64,000 nucleotides of DNA, from the NCBI GenBank assembly GCA_963837105.1, contig CAWIMG010000036.1, positions 434,001 to 498,000 of the forward strand, read 5' to 3'. Under the pieces are notes generated by a model that saw nothing but the letters and a program-made list of their open reading frames with translations, ran no database searches and was not told the origin of the DNA. Position 1 is the stretch's first letter. Each line of letters begins with the position of its first letter. Origin of the DNA: UBA9676 sp963837105. Its GTDB lineage: Bacteria; Actinomycetota; Actinomycetes; Streptosporangiales; Streptosporangiaceae. Shown in pieces: positions 49,582 to 57,408 of this stretch. Both the position numbers and the translations under genes were made by a program.

Positions 49582-50145
49582 TCACCCGTGCCTGGTGGCG
49601 ACAACGGGCAGGTCGTAGACGTGCCGGACGCTGCTGCTCAGCCGGCTGATGTCAGTGCCGTAGATGTGCAGGGAGATGGCTGCCTGCGAGCCAGAGTTGC
49701 GCACCCGGTGGATGTCACCTGGAGGTGCCAGGCCAGCCACATCCCCAGTGGCGTTCACCGTCACCCCGTCCTGATGCAGCCAGCCGTCGTCACGCAGGAC
49801 ATATCGCTCCTCATATTCGGCGCCCTGGATGACCCCGAAGACACACCAGGTGACGTGGTCATGGATCGGCGTCGCCTGGCCAGGCCGCCAGACGAGGGCG
49901 ACGACGGAGAACGAACCATCTTGCTCGGCATGCAGCAGGTGGCAGCGGTACCGGGCCGGATCCCCGTACCGCTGCTCCGCGGTGAGGATCTCCGGGGTGG
50001 GCAGGTGCAGCCGCAACTGGCCAGCGACCAGGTCGGCCGTCTCCGCCCAGCTGGCCCCCGTTCGCGTCACCGCCCGCACGGCGCTGATCAGGTCGCCAAG
50101 ACATCGACCGGCAGGGCGTGGCGGCGAAATATGCCTAGTTTTCAT
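49582..50145 (-). CDS. Cysteine dioxygenase-type cupin
   Basis: A 187-residue protein. ATPIHDHVTWCVFGVIQGAE supplies the first two iron-binding His residues and the Cys/Glu region, and GDIHRVRNSGSQAAISLHIY the third His. This is the CDO_I layout for oxidation of cysteine or another thiol to a sulfinic acid with Fe(II) and O2. The bacterial length (about 190) is normal. Its ATG lies inside a perfect AT-rich inverted repeat (50141-50161), which suggests repression by a dimeric regulator. The neighbours are unrelated. Confidence 0.87.
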   Translation of the reverse strand: MKTRHISPPRPAGRCLGDLISAVRAVTRTGASWAETADLVAGQLRLHLPTPEILTAEQRYGDPARYRCHLLHAEQDGSFSVVALVWRPGQATPIHDHVTWCVFGVIQGAEYEERYVLRDDGWLHQDGVTVNATGDVAGLAPPGDIHRVRNSGSQAAISLHIYGTDISRLSSSVRHVYDLPVVATRHG

Positions 50146-50161
50146 ATCAAGATTATATGAA
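50141..50161. promoter_or_regulatory. Inverted repeat TTCATAT-N7-ATATGAA over the CDO start
   Basis: Perfect 7-bp arms around the CAAGATT centre, covering the start codon and the first upstream bases of the cysteine dioxygenase gene. It is one of the most AT-rich spots in this part of the window, which makes chance occurrence less likely. It may be an operator or part of the promoter. Confidence 0.4.
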
Positions 50162-50222
50162 ATAACCCACCAGCCCGCTAGTCACCAGCCTGACACGCGC
50201 CGACCTGACCTGTGGTGACCGC

Positions 50223-50693
50223 TCAGACCTGGCCGTAGGGCTGGACGATCTCGGTGCGCCAGCCGCCCGGATCCGGCTGCTGGGCCGGGTCGCTCAGGTA
50301 CACCTCCCAGGGGTCCCCTTCGGGTGTGCCGCCATGGTCGCTGATCCAGGAGGCGAGCGCCGCGTAGGCCGGGGCCACTCCCTCGTATCGGCCGGTGTGG
50401 ATGGTCACCGCGGCCGGGCCACCGGGCAGGTAGGACGGCCGCACGCCGGCGTCGGGCTCAATCGCGGTGACAACGGGGAAGCCGGCCTCGACCGCGAACC
50501 GGCCCGCTGCCAGCTGGTGGTAGCGCGCGAACGGCGGCCCGGCCCGGCTCGTCCCGTTCGCCGCAATCACGTCCGCGACGATCCGGTAGGCCCGGGCCAG
50601 CCACGGGCCGACCTCGGCCGCCGGCAGCTCCGTTCTGATGGTCGCTGTCGGCTGCATGTCCCTGGTCTCGAGCTGAACGTCGTAGGTCTGCAC
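50223..50693 (-). CDS. GyrI-like/AraC effector-binding domain protein
   Basis: A 156-residue protein from GTG 50693. YDVQLETRDMQPTATIRTEL, GPPFARYHQLAAGRFAVEAG, AAVTIHTGRYEGVAPAYAAL and DPWEVYLSDPAQQPDPGGWR TEI-like end form the SHV-containing GyrI/BmrR ligand-binding fold without a DNA-binding domain. Stand-alone members bind small hydrophobic molecules or hydrolyse toxins. A DosR-like 14-mer lies about 58 bp upstream. Confidence 0.82.
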   Translation of the reverse strand: MQTYDVQLETRDMQPTATIRTELPAAEVGPWLARAYRIVADVIAANGTSRAGPPFARYHQLAAGRFAVEAGFPVVTAIEPDAGVRPSYLPGGPAAVTIHTGRYEGVAPAYAALASWISDHGGTPEGDPWEVYLSDPAQQPDPGGWRTEIVQPYGQV

Positions 50694-50750
50694 GGTTCCA
50701 GGCTTGGCGGGCTGCCGGGCGGGCTCTAGAGGCCTAAGCCTGGCCCGGCC

Positions 50751-50764
50751 GGGGCAAAGGTCCC
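50751..50764. promoter_or_regulatory. DosR-like box GGGGCAAAGGTCCC (second exact copy)
   Basis: The same 14 bases as at 8070-8083, 58-71 bp upstream of the GyrI-like gene and just beyond the end of the adenosine-specific-kinase-like gene. Exact recurrence of a degenerate DosR-type box 43 kb away supports a shared regulator, although the site could also be part of a 3' hairpin. Confidence 0.35.
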
Positions 50765-50773
50765 GGCTCAGGG

Positions 50774-51262
50774 TCAGAGCTTGTAGCCGATCTCCCGCAG
50801 CAGCCGGTGCCGGCTGGCCGCGTCCGCGTCGTTCTCGACCCCGACCGGTGGCAGGCCGTCGACCACCCCGATCACCCCGCGGCCACGGTCAGTGGCGGCG
50901 ACCAGGATGTCAACCGGGTTGGCGGTCGCGCAGAAGATCGTGCACACCTCGGGGACGGCCTTGAGCTGGTTCATGACATTCACCGGGAATCCGCCGCGCA
51001 GCATGACCACAAACGCGTGACCGGCGGCGATCGCCCCGGCACCAGCGACCGCCAGGCCGGTCAGTTCGGCGTCATTGCCCGACCGCCGGATCAGCCGCGC
51101 TCCCGACGCCTCGCAAAAGGCGATGCCGAAGCGGAGGGCCTGGCCTACGCCGGCCAGCGCTTCGTGCAGGTCTTCCACCGTCTTGATGAAGTGTGCCTGG
51201 CCGACGATGACGTTGACATCGTCTGGTTTGGCCAGGGCCACCGCTTCGAGTGAGACTGCCAT
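50774..51262 (-). CDS. Adenosine-specific kinase-like protein (DUF355 family)
   Basis: A 162-residue protein from ATG 51262, preceded by AAAGGAGGTG. DDVNVIVGQAHFIKTVEDLH, FGIAFCEASGARLIRRSGND, AIAAGHAFVVMLRGGFPVNV and EVCTIFCATANPVDILVAAT match the DUF355 adenosine-specific kinase family, first described from archaea and found sporadically in bacteria. The biochemical role in bacteria is unclear. There is no signal peptide. An upstream in-frame start at 51394 lacks a ribosome site. Confidence 0.85.
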   Translation of the reverse strand: MAVSLEAVALAKPDDVNVIVGQAHFIKTVEDLHEALAGVGQALRFGIAFCEASGARLIRRSGNDAELTGLAVAGAGAIAAGHAFVVMLRGGFPVNVMNQLKAVPEVCTIFCATANPVDILVAATDRGRGVIGVVDGLPPVGVENDADAASRHRLLREIGYKL

Positions 51263-51495
51263 GGCACCTCCTTTGTCCCCGGCCTCACGGCTGGGACTGC
51301 CGGCCAGACCGCGCCGCATGAGTCCCGGAGGCGGCTCCCCGCTGGTCATGGCCTGAATGTAACGCCCCGGGCCGGTTGCGGCACTGAAGATCACTTATCG
51401 CGGCTGGGGCCGTTACGCTGTCGGGATGAATCTCGGCCCGGCCGGAAACCGGGGCGGCCTGCGGCAGCCGGGCCGGCGCCAGGCGGGGCCAGTTG

Positions 51496-51900
51496 CTAGC
51501 CCTGCTCGATCCGGACCATGTTTCCGGCAGGGTCACGCACGGCGAAGTCGCGGACGCCCCAGAACTGGTTAGCAGGCTCCTGCAGCACCTCGACACCGGG
51601 CGCGGCGGCGACCTTGTCGAAGGTCGCGTCGAGGTCTGGGCAGCGGAGCTGGATCATGGACAGCGCACCCTTGGCGAGCAGGGCGGCAAGGGCATCCCCG
51701 TCCTGGCTGGAGCGGCCCGCGTGCGGCTGCGACAGCACGATCTGGATCTCGGGCTGGCTGTCGGTGACGAGGGTGATCCAGCGGAAGCCATCGTTGGCGA
51801 CCTCGTTGCGCACCGTCAGGCCGAGGGTGTCCCGGTAGAAACCGAGGGCGGCGTCGGGGTCGTCGACGGTGACGTGCACGCCGCTGAGTGAGATGGTCAT
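51496..51900 (-). CDS. VOC-family (glyoxalase/dioxygenase) protein
   Basis: A 134-residue protein with two beta-alpha-beta modules: VHVTVDDPDAALGFYRDTLG, VRNEVANDGFRWITLVTDSQ and VLQEPANQFWGVRDFAVRDP AGN-like end with a metal-binding Glu/His pattern. Such proteins act as lactoylglutathione lyases, dioxygenases or antibiotic-binding proteins. It lies 10 bp after the AraC regulator on the same strand. AraC-VOC pairs are common in actinobacteria, where the regulator controls the VOC gene. Confidence 0.88.
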   Translation of the reverse strand: MTISLSGVHVTVDDPDAALGFYRDTLGLTVRNEVANDGFRWITLVTDSQPEIQIVLSQPHAGRSSQDGDALAALLAKGALSMIQLRCPDLDATFDKVAAAPGVEVLQEPANQFWGVRDFAVRDPAGNMVRIEQG

Positions 51901-51910
51901 GGCACCGATG

Positions 51911-52363
51911 CTAGGTGGGTGCGGGCAGGGATGCTTCTCGAAAACTGCTCATGTCCGTGCGCCGAAGGCCGCGGCGCGGCCGGGTCAGCATCATCGCCTG
52001 GCAGGCGGGCAGGCCGCGCAGCTCGTCGTGACTGCGGGCCCGGTACATGGACGGTGTCTCACCGACGAGCTGAGTGAACCGGGCGGAGAAGGAGCCAAGG
52101 CTGGTGCAGCCGACCGCGAAGCAGACTTCGGTCACGCTCAGGTCGCCGCGGCGCAGCAGCGCCTTCGCCCGCTCGATGCGCCGGGTCATGAGGTAGGAGT
52201 ACGGCGTCTCGGCGTAGGCCTCACGGAAGCGGCGGCTGAAGTGCCCCGGCGACATCAGCGCCGTCCGGGCGAGCGCCGGGACGTCGAGCGGCTGCGCGTA
52301 CTCGCGGTCCATCCGGTCGCGGGCCCGGCGCAGCCGGCGCAACTCGTCGATGTCGGCGCTCAT
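51911..52363 (-). CDS. Short AraC-family regulator
   Basis: A 150-residue protein from ATG 52363, consisting almost only of the two helix-turn-helix motifs: LDVPALARTALMSPGHFSRR FREAY, and DLSVTEVCFAVGCTSLGSFS ARFTQLVG. There is no ligand-binding domain. It precedes the VOC gene and probably controls it. Its upstream region has been replaced by an ISKra4-type remnant that starts about 50 bp upstream, which could have altered the promoter. Confidence 0.88.
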   Translation of the reverse strand: MSADIDELRRLRRARDRMDREYAQPLDVPALARTALMSPGHFSRRFREAYAETPYSYLMTRRIERAKALLRRGDLSVTEVCFAVGCTSLGSFSARFTQLVGETPSMYRARSHDELRGLPACQAMMLTRPRRGLRRTDMSSFREASLPAPT

Positions 52364-52413
52364 GTACCCATTCTGAACGCCTGCACTGACAACCGTGCGC
52401 CCGGAAGGTAACG

Positions 52414-53405
52414 ACCTGAGTCGCCTCCGGGAACTTGTCCGTGGCGATGCCCCAGATCCAGGCGGCACCGTCGCCGATGATGGTGAGCTGGCGGACGTGG
52501 CCGGCGCCCCGGCGGATGCCCTCGGCCTTCACGAGGCTCCCGAAGGTGGTGGCGGGCTCGAAGGTGGCGATGACGCTGGTGGAGGCCCGGTCCCGGACGG
52601 GGTAGCCGTTCTTGTCCAGTTTGTCCTGGGTGAAGAAGACTGCGAGCTTGACCTCGCGGGTGCGAGCCCGCCCGTCCTCGCCTTTCCCCTCCCGGCCGGC
52701 TGTTTCCCTGCTGGTCATGGGGACGCCGGTGCCGTCGATGACGGCGTAGAGCTTGTCCGGCAGTGGCGAGGGCGGCATCGGGACCAGCTTGCGGGAGGCG
52801 ATCAGCGCCGCCTGCTCCCGGCCGCAGGCCGCAACACCGGCTCCGCTGGCCTCGGCGGCCCGCTCGACCCGCTTGGCGGTGAGCCGGATGCCGGCCAGTT
52901 CCACCAGCAGGTGCGCGGCCCCGGCGAAGGGCCCGGCCACGGCGGCGATGTCGTTCATCGCGGCCAGACCGGGCGACATGGACGTGCGCGCGACGCCGAG
53001 CTCGTCGTCGCGCGGGGCCAGGCCACGCTCGCACTTCGCGCAGTGGTACCAGGCCCGGCTGAGGGTGACCAGGCCGAGGGTGGTGTCGAAGGACTTGTCC
53101 CGGTAGCCGGCGAACACGGCCTCGTGCCCCTGACCGCAGGGAACCCGAGGCCCGCGGTAGCCGGTGTCGGCGGCCAGCAACTGCTCCAGCATGCTGCCGC
53201 CCAGCTTCAGCAGCCCGGCCCGGATCACCTGCTCCGCCGCCTCCAGGCCGGCATCGCCGCAGCCCAGGATCCTGGCCGCCTCGCCGGCGAGCCGTCCTAG
53301 CTCGGCGGCCTTCGCCGCGGCGAGCGCCTCCCGGAGCCCCCCTTTTCCCTCCCGTCCCGGGAAGGGGATCGCCGCCGGCGTCGCCCGGCACCGGCGGGCG
53401 CGCCG
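52414..53405 (-). pseudogene. ISKra4-family transposase remnant
   Basis: The minus strand gives GREGKGGLREALAAAKAAEL, then MLEQLLAADTGYRGPRVPCG, YHCAKCERGLAPRDDELGVA, LYAVIDGTGVPMTSRETAGR, EVKLAVFFTQDKLDKNGYPV and GDGAAWIWGIATDKFPEATQ. This is the ISKra4 transposase order, with catalytic-core Asp residues in VIDGTG and IGDGAAW. Homology stops abruptly at about 52414 and the rest of the catalytic domain is missing. No start or terminal inverted repeats were identified. It is a 3'-truncated dead element lying between the AraC and desaturase genes. Confidence 0.8.
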
Positions 53406-53413
53406 CGCAGACC

Positions 53414-54361
53414 TCAGCGGGACTCCTGCTCGTTCTGGCCGGCCAGGCGTTCTGCGGGCAACTCGCCCTGCCGTTCCGCGAAACGGGTTGCCCGGGCGTC
53501 AAGCGCGCCTAGAGCTGCTGTCAGATCGTGCCGGGCCTGCTCGCCGTCCGCGTCCAGCCCAGTGATCTCAAAGACCCGCCAGTGCCGCACCAGCGGCATG
53601 ATCACGTCGTCGTGGTGGATACGCAGGTCATAGATGCCTGCCCGGGCGATCTGGATGGCCCTGCGGGCGAACCCGGGGACGACGCTTCCCGGCATGGCGA
53701 AGCCGGCAACCTCGTCCGCGATCGCCCGCAGCGTCTGGCTTGGGGCAATCTCGAGCGCGGCCGTGACCAGGCCGCGGTAGAAGATCATGTGCAGGTTCTC
53801 GTCCATCGCGATCCGGGCAAGCAGTCTCTCCGCGATGGGGTCGTCGCAGTAGCGGCCGGTGTTGCGGTGCGAGATGCGGGTGGCGAGCTCCTGGAAGGAC
53901 ACGTAGACGAAGGCGTGGAGCACCGGCTTGCCACCGGAGTCCCATCCCGCCTGCAGCGTCGCCATCCGGGCCTGCTCGAGGCGCTCGGGATCGACCCCGC
54001 GGGTGACCAGGAGGTAGTCACGTATGCAGGCCGCGTGGCGGCCCTCCTCTGCCGTCCACCGGTTCACCCACGCGCCCCAGGCACCCTGACGGCCGAATGT
54101 CTGGATGAGTTCGGCGTGGTAGCTCGGGAGATTGTCCTCGGTGAGGAGATTCAGCTCCATGGCAGTGCGGGCGATCGGTGACAGCCGTGACTGGTCGGCG
54201 GACCACGGTTCACCGCCAAGCCCGGCGTAGTTCCGTCCTTCGCGCCACGGGATGTACTCATGCGGCATCCAGTCCTCGGCCGAGGCCAGGTGCCGGCCGA
54301 GATTCTCCTCGGCGGTTGCCTCAAGCTGCCTGAGCAGTGCCCGGGTCTCGAATGCCGTCAT
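53414..54361 (-). CDS. Acyl-ACP desaturase (soluble diiron)
   Basis: A 315-residue protein from ATG 54361. It has the ferritin-like diiron ligands: LTEDNLPSYHAELIQTFG (first Glu), RWTAEEGRHAACIRDYLLVT (E-x2-H) and LARIAMDENLHMIFYRGLVT (second E-x2-H). This is the FA_desaturase_2 family of DesA1 and plant stearoyl-ACP desaturases, which put a double bond into an acyl chain on acyl carrier protein. An ACP gene and fatty-acid genes lie immediately divergent, so the desaturase probably acts on that dedicated ACP. Confidence 0.93.
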   Translation of the reverse strand: MTAFETRALLRQLEATAEENLGRHLASAEDWMPHEYIPWREGRNYAGLGGEPWSADQSRLSPIARTAMELNLLTEDNLPSYHAELIQTFGRQGAWGAWVNRWTAEEGRHAACIRDYLLVTRGVDPERLEQARMATLQAGWDSGGKPVLHAFVYVSFQELATRISHRNTGRYCDDPIAERLLARIAMDENLHMIFYRGLVTAALEIAPSQTLRAIADEVAGFAMPGSVVPGFARRAIQIARAGIYDLRIHHDDVIMPLVRHWRVFEITGLDADGEQARHDLTAALGALDARATRFAERQGELPAERLAGQNEQESR

Positions 54362-54469
54362 CGGGTGCCCCCAGAGCGTGCCACCTGGTTGTCCGGATGC
54401 CCGCACCGGTTCTCACGGGCCCGTGAGCAGGTCTATCGTGGTTTCTTCTGCCTGGAGGGGGATTGCGTG

Positions 54470-54733
54470 ATGAATCTTGACGTGGCGCTTCGTGAATCGA
54501 TCGCCAGGATCTGCGGGGTGCCAGCCGATCAGGTGACATCGGAGTCGAGCCTGGAAGACCTGGGTATCGACTCGCTCGCCGCCGCGGAGGTCATCACAGA
54601 TGTGGAGATCCGGGCCGGGATCGAGCTGCCCATGGATGTGCTGCGTGGCCTCAGCCAGCTGCGGACGGTCGGAGAGGTTGCCGCCCACCTGCAAGCCGGT
54701 GTTGCCGGTCCACCTGCCCGCAGCCCGCTATGA
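54470..54733 (+). CDS. Stand-alone acyl carrier protein
   Basis: An 87-residue protein with the phosphopantetheine site EDLGIDSLAAAEVITDVE (Ser at about 38). GGAGGGG lies upstream; ATG 54470 or the adjacent GTG 54467 starts it. It differs enough from housekeeping AcpP (ESIARICGVPADQVTSESS N-terminus) to suggest a dedicated pathway carrier. The stop overlaps the next start by ATGA. It is divergent from the acyl-ACP desaturase, 108 bp away. Confidence 0.92.
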   Translation: MNLDVALRESIARICGVPADQVTSESSLEDLGIDSLAAAEVITDVEIRAGIELPMDVLRGLSQLRTVGEVAAHLQAGVAGPPARSPL

Positions 54734-56583
54734 CCAGCCCCGGGATGACCAGCCCCGGGCGGCTGGCCGCGATGGGGACATCTCCGCGCGCGATCAGTCA
54801 CCACTACGACCTGTCAGACGACTTCTTCCGGATCTGGCTAGGCCCGGACATGGTGTATTCCTGCGGCTGGTGGGATTCGGGGGACGGCCATGACTCACTC
54901 GCCCGGGCACAGCACCGCAAGCTCGACTTCTTTGCGGACCGCCTCGCGGTGCGTGGCGGGCGTGTCCTCGACGTCGGCTGCGGCTGGGGGGCGCTGCTCG
55001 ACCGGTTTGCCCGTGTGCATGGCGCTGCTTCGGGAACCGGGCTCACCCTGAGTCCCAGCCAGGCCGGCTTCGCCGCCCGGCGGAAGGTAGCCGGGGTGTC
55101 GTACATGCTGCAGAACTGGACCGACTATGAGCCCCGCGAGCTGTATGACGCGGTCACCTGTATCGAGGCGACCGAGCACTTCGCCTCCGAGAAGCTGAGC
55201 CCTGATGAGAAGGTGGCGGTGTACCGCGCGTTCTTCGAGCGCATCGCGTCCTGGTTGCGGCCTGGGGGACGGGCGGGCCTGCAGCTGATCTGCCTCGACA
55301 ACGTGGGGCATGCCGGCAGCCGCCCGGGACGGGGACCATTCGCCGACCTCATCCTCAATGACATCTTCCCCGAGTCGATGCCAGCGTCACTGTCCGAGCT
55401 CGTCCTGGGCTGGGAGACGCACTTCGAGCTGGATGAGTTCCACCAGCACGCAGGCCACTACCAGCAGACCTTCCGCGCCTGGACGCTTGCCTACCGGCAG
55501 CAGGAGGCGCGTGCGCGGGCGCTGGTGGGCCCGGACGTGTTCCGGCACTATGCGCGGTACTTCGCGGTCGGTGAGGCCGTCTTCCGGCTCCGCGAACACT
55601 CGCTGTACCGCGTGATCCTCACCAAGCGGCCCGAGCCCAAGACCTGGGCTGTCCCGGTGCGTCCCAGCGATATCCCGGCAGTGGCGGACCCTGGCGGGGG
55701 CCGGGCCAGCGCCTCGGCCGCCGCGGTCCGGTCCCATTACGACATCTCGAACGCGTTCTATGAGCTGTGGCTGGGGCCCTCGCTGATGTACTCATCGGCC
55801 ATGTGGGAAGGTGCTGAGTCCCCGGCGGATCTCATACCTGCCCAGCAGCGGAAGATCGACTTCTTCGCGGCCAGGGTGCTGCCCGGGCCCGGTCCCTGGC
55901 GGGTCCTTGATGTTGGCTGCGGCTGGGGCTGGAACCTGCGCAGGCTGGCCGGGGCACACCGGGTCACCAGCGCCACCGGGCTGACGCTGAGCCAGGCACA
56001 ATTCGGCTACCTGAGCCAGCATCCGGTCCCCGGGGCCGACATCCGGCTGGAGGACTGGAACGACCACGACCCGGGCGAGCCGTACGACGCGATCGTCTCG
56101 TTCGGGGCGTTCGAGCATTTCGCGCGGGACGGGACCACAGGCCCGCAGCGGATCGCGGGCTACCGGCATTTCTTCCGCTCGTGCATGGAGTGGCTGGCCC
56201 CCGGCGGCCGGCTGGCGCTGGAGACGATCGCTCACGACGGTGCGCCGGACACGGATGCACCGCTGGGACGGGGACCGCTGGGTGACTTCGTGCTGAGCCT
56301 CTACCCGGAGTCGCTGTGCCCTCATCTGGCGGAGATCGTGCTCGGCTTCGAGCCATTTTTTGAGGTGGAGGTGCTCCGCTCGGATGCGGGTGACTTCGCA
56401 CGCACCTGCCGGGCATGGCTCACCGGGCTGCACGAGCATGAGCGCGAGGCCCGGGCCGCCGTCGGTGAGCAGGTCGCCCGGCAGTTCCGCCGGTATCTCG
56501 CCGCGTCGGAGATCCAGTTCCGGACCCGGGTCGTCACGAACTACCGGCTGGTCCTGCATCGCCGCCCGGACATTCGCAACTAA
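54730..56583 (+). CDS. Tandem (two-domain) cyclopropane-fatty-acid-synthase-type methyltransferase
   Basis: A 617-residue protein made of two CFA/mycolic-acid-cyclopropane-synthase-like SAM domains. Domain 1 (about 20-310) has AISHHYDLSDDFFRIWLGPD, VYSCGWW and motif I VLDVGCGWGALL. Domain 2 (about 330-615) has RSHYDISNAFYELWLGPSLM, YSSAMWEG and VLDVGCGWGWNLRRLAG. The domains are diverged, not a recent copy. Single-domain enzymes methylate double bonds of acyl chains; here the desaturase and ACP next door suggest acyl-ACP or lipid substrates. The fusion may do two successive methylations. Confidence 0.9.
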   Translation: MTSPGMTSPGRLAAMGTSPRAISHHYDLSDDFFRIWLGPDMVYSCGWWDSGDGHDSLARAQHRKLDFFADRLAVRGGRVLDVGCGWGALLDRFARVHGAASGTGLTLSPSQAGFAARRKVAGVSYMLQNWTDYEPRELYDAVTCIEATEHFASEKLSPDEKVAVYRAFFERIASWLRPGGRAGLQLICLDNVGHAGSRPGRGPFADLILNDIFPESMPASLSELVLGWETHFELDEFHQHAGHYQQTFRAWTLAYRQQEARARALVGPDVFRHYARYFAVGEAVFRLREHSLYRVILTKRPEPKTWAVPVRPSDIPAVADPGGGRASASAAAVRSHYDISNAFYELWLGPSLMYSSAMWEGAESPADLIPAQQRKIDFFAARVLPGPGPWRVLDVGCGWGWNLRRLAGAHRVTSATGLTLSQAQFGYLSQHPVPGADIRLEDWNDHDPGEPYDAIVSFGAFEHFARDGTTGPQRIAGYRHFFRSCMEWLAPGGRLALETIAHDGAPDTDAPLGRGPLGDFVLSLYPESLCPHLAEIVLGFEPFFEVEVLRSDAGDFARTCRAWLTGLHEHEREARAAVGEQVARQFRRYLAASEIQFRTRVVTNYRLVLHRRPDIRN

Positions 56584-56669
56584 CGTATAGAAGGCGTCAA
56601 GACTAGGTCATACTCTCCTGAAGGACCTGCCGCGGGCCGGCGGGCGCCAGAGCGGGGAGGGGACCAGGA

Positions 56670-57398
56670 ATGCCAGATCTCGGCCGCGACTACGAGGACC
56701 ATGCCCAGGACAGGCCAGGTCCCGCTCCAGGCAGCAGGCTGACCCGGCGGCGAGTGATGACCGCGTCGGCCGTCGCTGCCGGTCTTGGGCTGGCCAGTGC
56801 GCCGGCGGTGGCCGAGGCCGGTACCGACGGCCAGGCGGTGTCGCTGGGAGAGTCCGGCACGACGACAGTCGAGTTCCGTGGCCGCGTCACCCAGTCCGGA
56901 TCCTCCGGTCAGAGCTTCACCAGCTATGGCTACCTGATCCGGGCCAGCCACGCGGATGAGAGCGACCTGTTCAGCGGCACGCCCCTCAGCGAGGCCACCG
57001 CGTTGCTGACCGTATACGCGACCGGGGACCTCCGGGCCCGCACCACTGACAACGTGGTGCATGCCCTTGACATCGCGGGCACGATGACCGTCTACCAGCG
57101 CAGCAGCCCGGGGGCCAGCTTCACTGACCCGTCGTCCTTCCAGGTCGGTACCCCGGTTGCCCGCTACGGCATCACGTTGCAGGACATCCTTACCGTTATC
57201 GCGACCGACACCGGTGTGCCCACTCTCACCGGTGACATGCTGCAGACGGCTGCGCGAGCCCTGTCCGGCCCGCTGGCCGGCCAGATGTTTGGCCGGAAGG
57301 GAACCCGTTTGCGGTTCTTCGCGACCGGGCTGGGGCACAAGCTGTCAGCCGCGCCCACGTCCCAGCTCGAGATCGCTGGCAACTGGTCCATCGAGTAG
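56670..57398 (+). CDS. Tat-exported protein of unknown function
   Basis: A 242-residue protein with a twin-arginine signal, SRLTRRRVMTASAVAAGLGL followed by a hydrophobic stretch and an Ala-x-Ala site at about residue 48. The mature part is beta-rich and Gly/Ser/Thr-rich (TTTVEFRGRVTQSGSSGQSF, MTVYQRSSPGASFTDPSSFQ, GRKGTRLRFFATGLGHKL). It slightly resembles an allene-oxide-cyclase-like barrel, but I do not recognise the family. Tat export implies folding, perhaps with a cofactor, before export. GGGGAGGGG precedes ATG 56670. It sits between two lipid genes. Confidence 0.75.
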   Translation: MPDLGRDYEDHAQDRPGPAPGSRLTRRRVMTASAVAAGLGLASAPAVAEAGTDGQAVSLGESGTTTVEFRGRVTQSGSSGQSFTSYGYLIRASHADESDLFSGTPLSEATALLTVYATGDLRARTTDNVVHALDIAGTMTVYQRSSPGASFTDPSSFQVGTPVARYGITLQDILTVIATDTGVPTLTGDMLQTAARALSGPLAGQMFGRKGTRLRFFATGLGHKLSAAPTSQLEIAGNWSIE

Positions 57399-57408
57399 CG
57401 GCGGGCGC

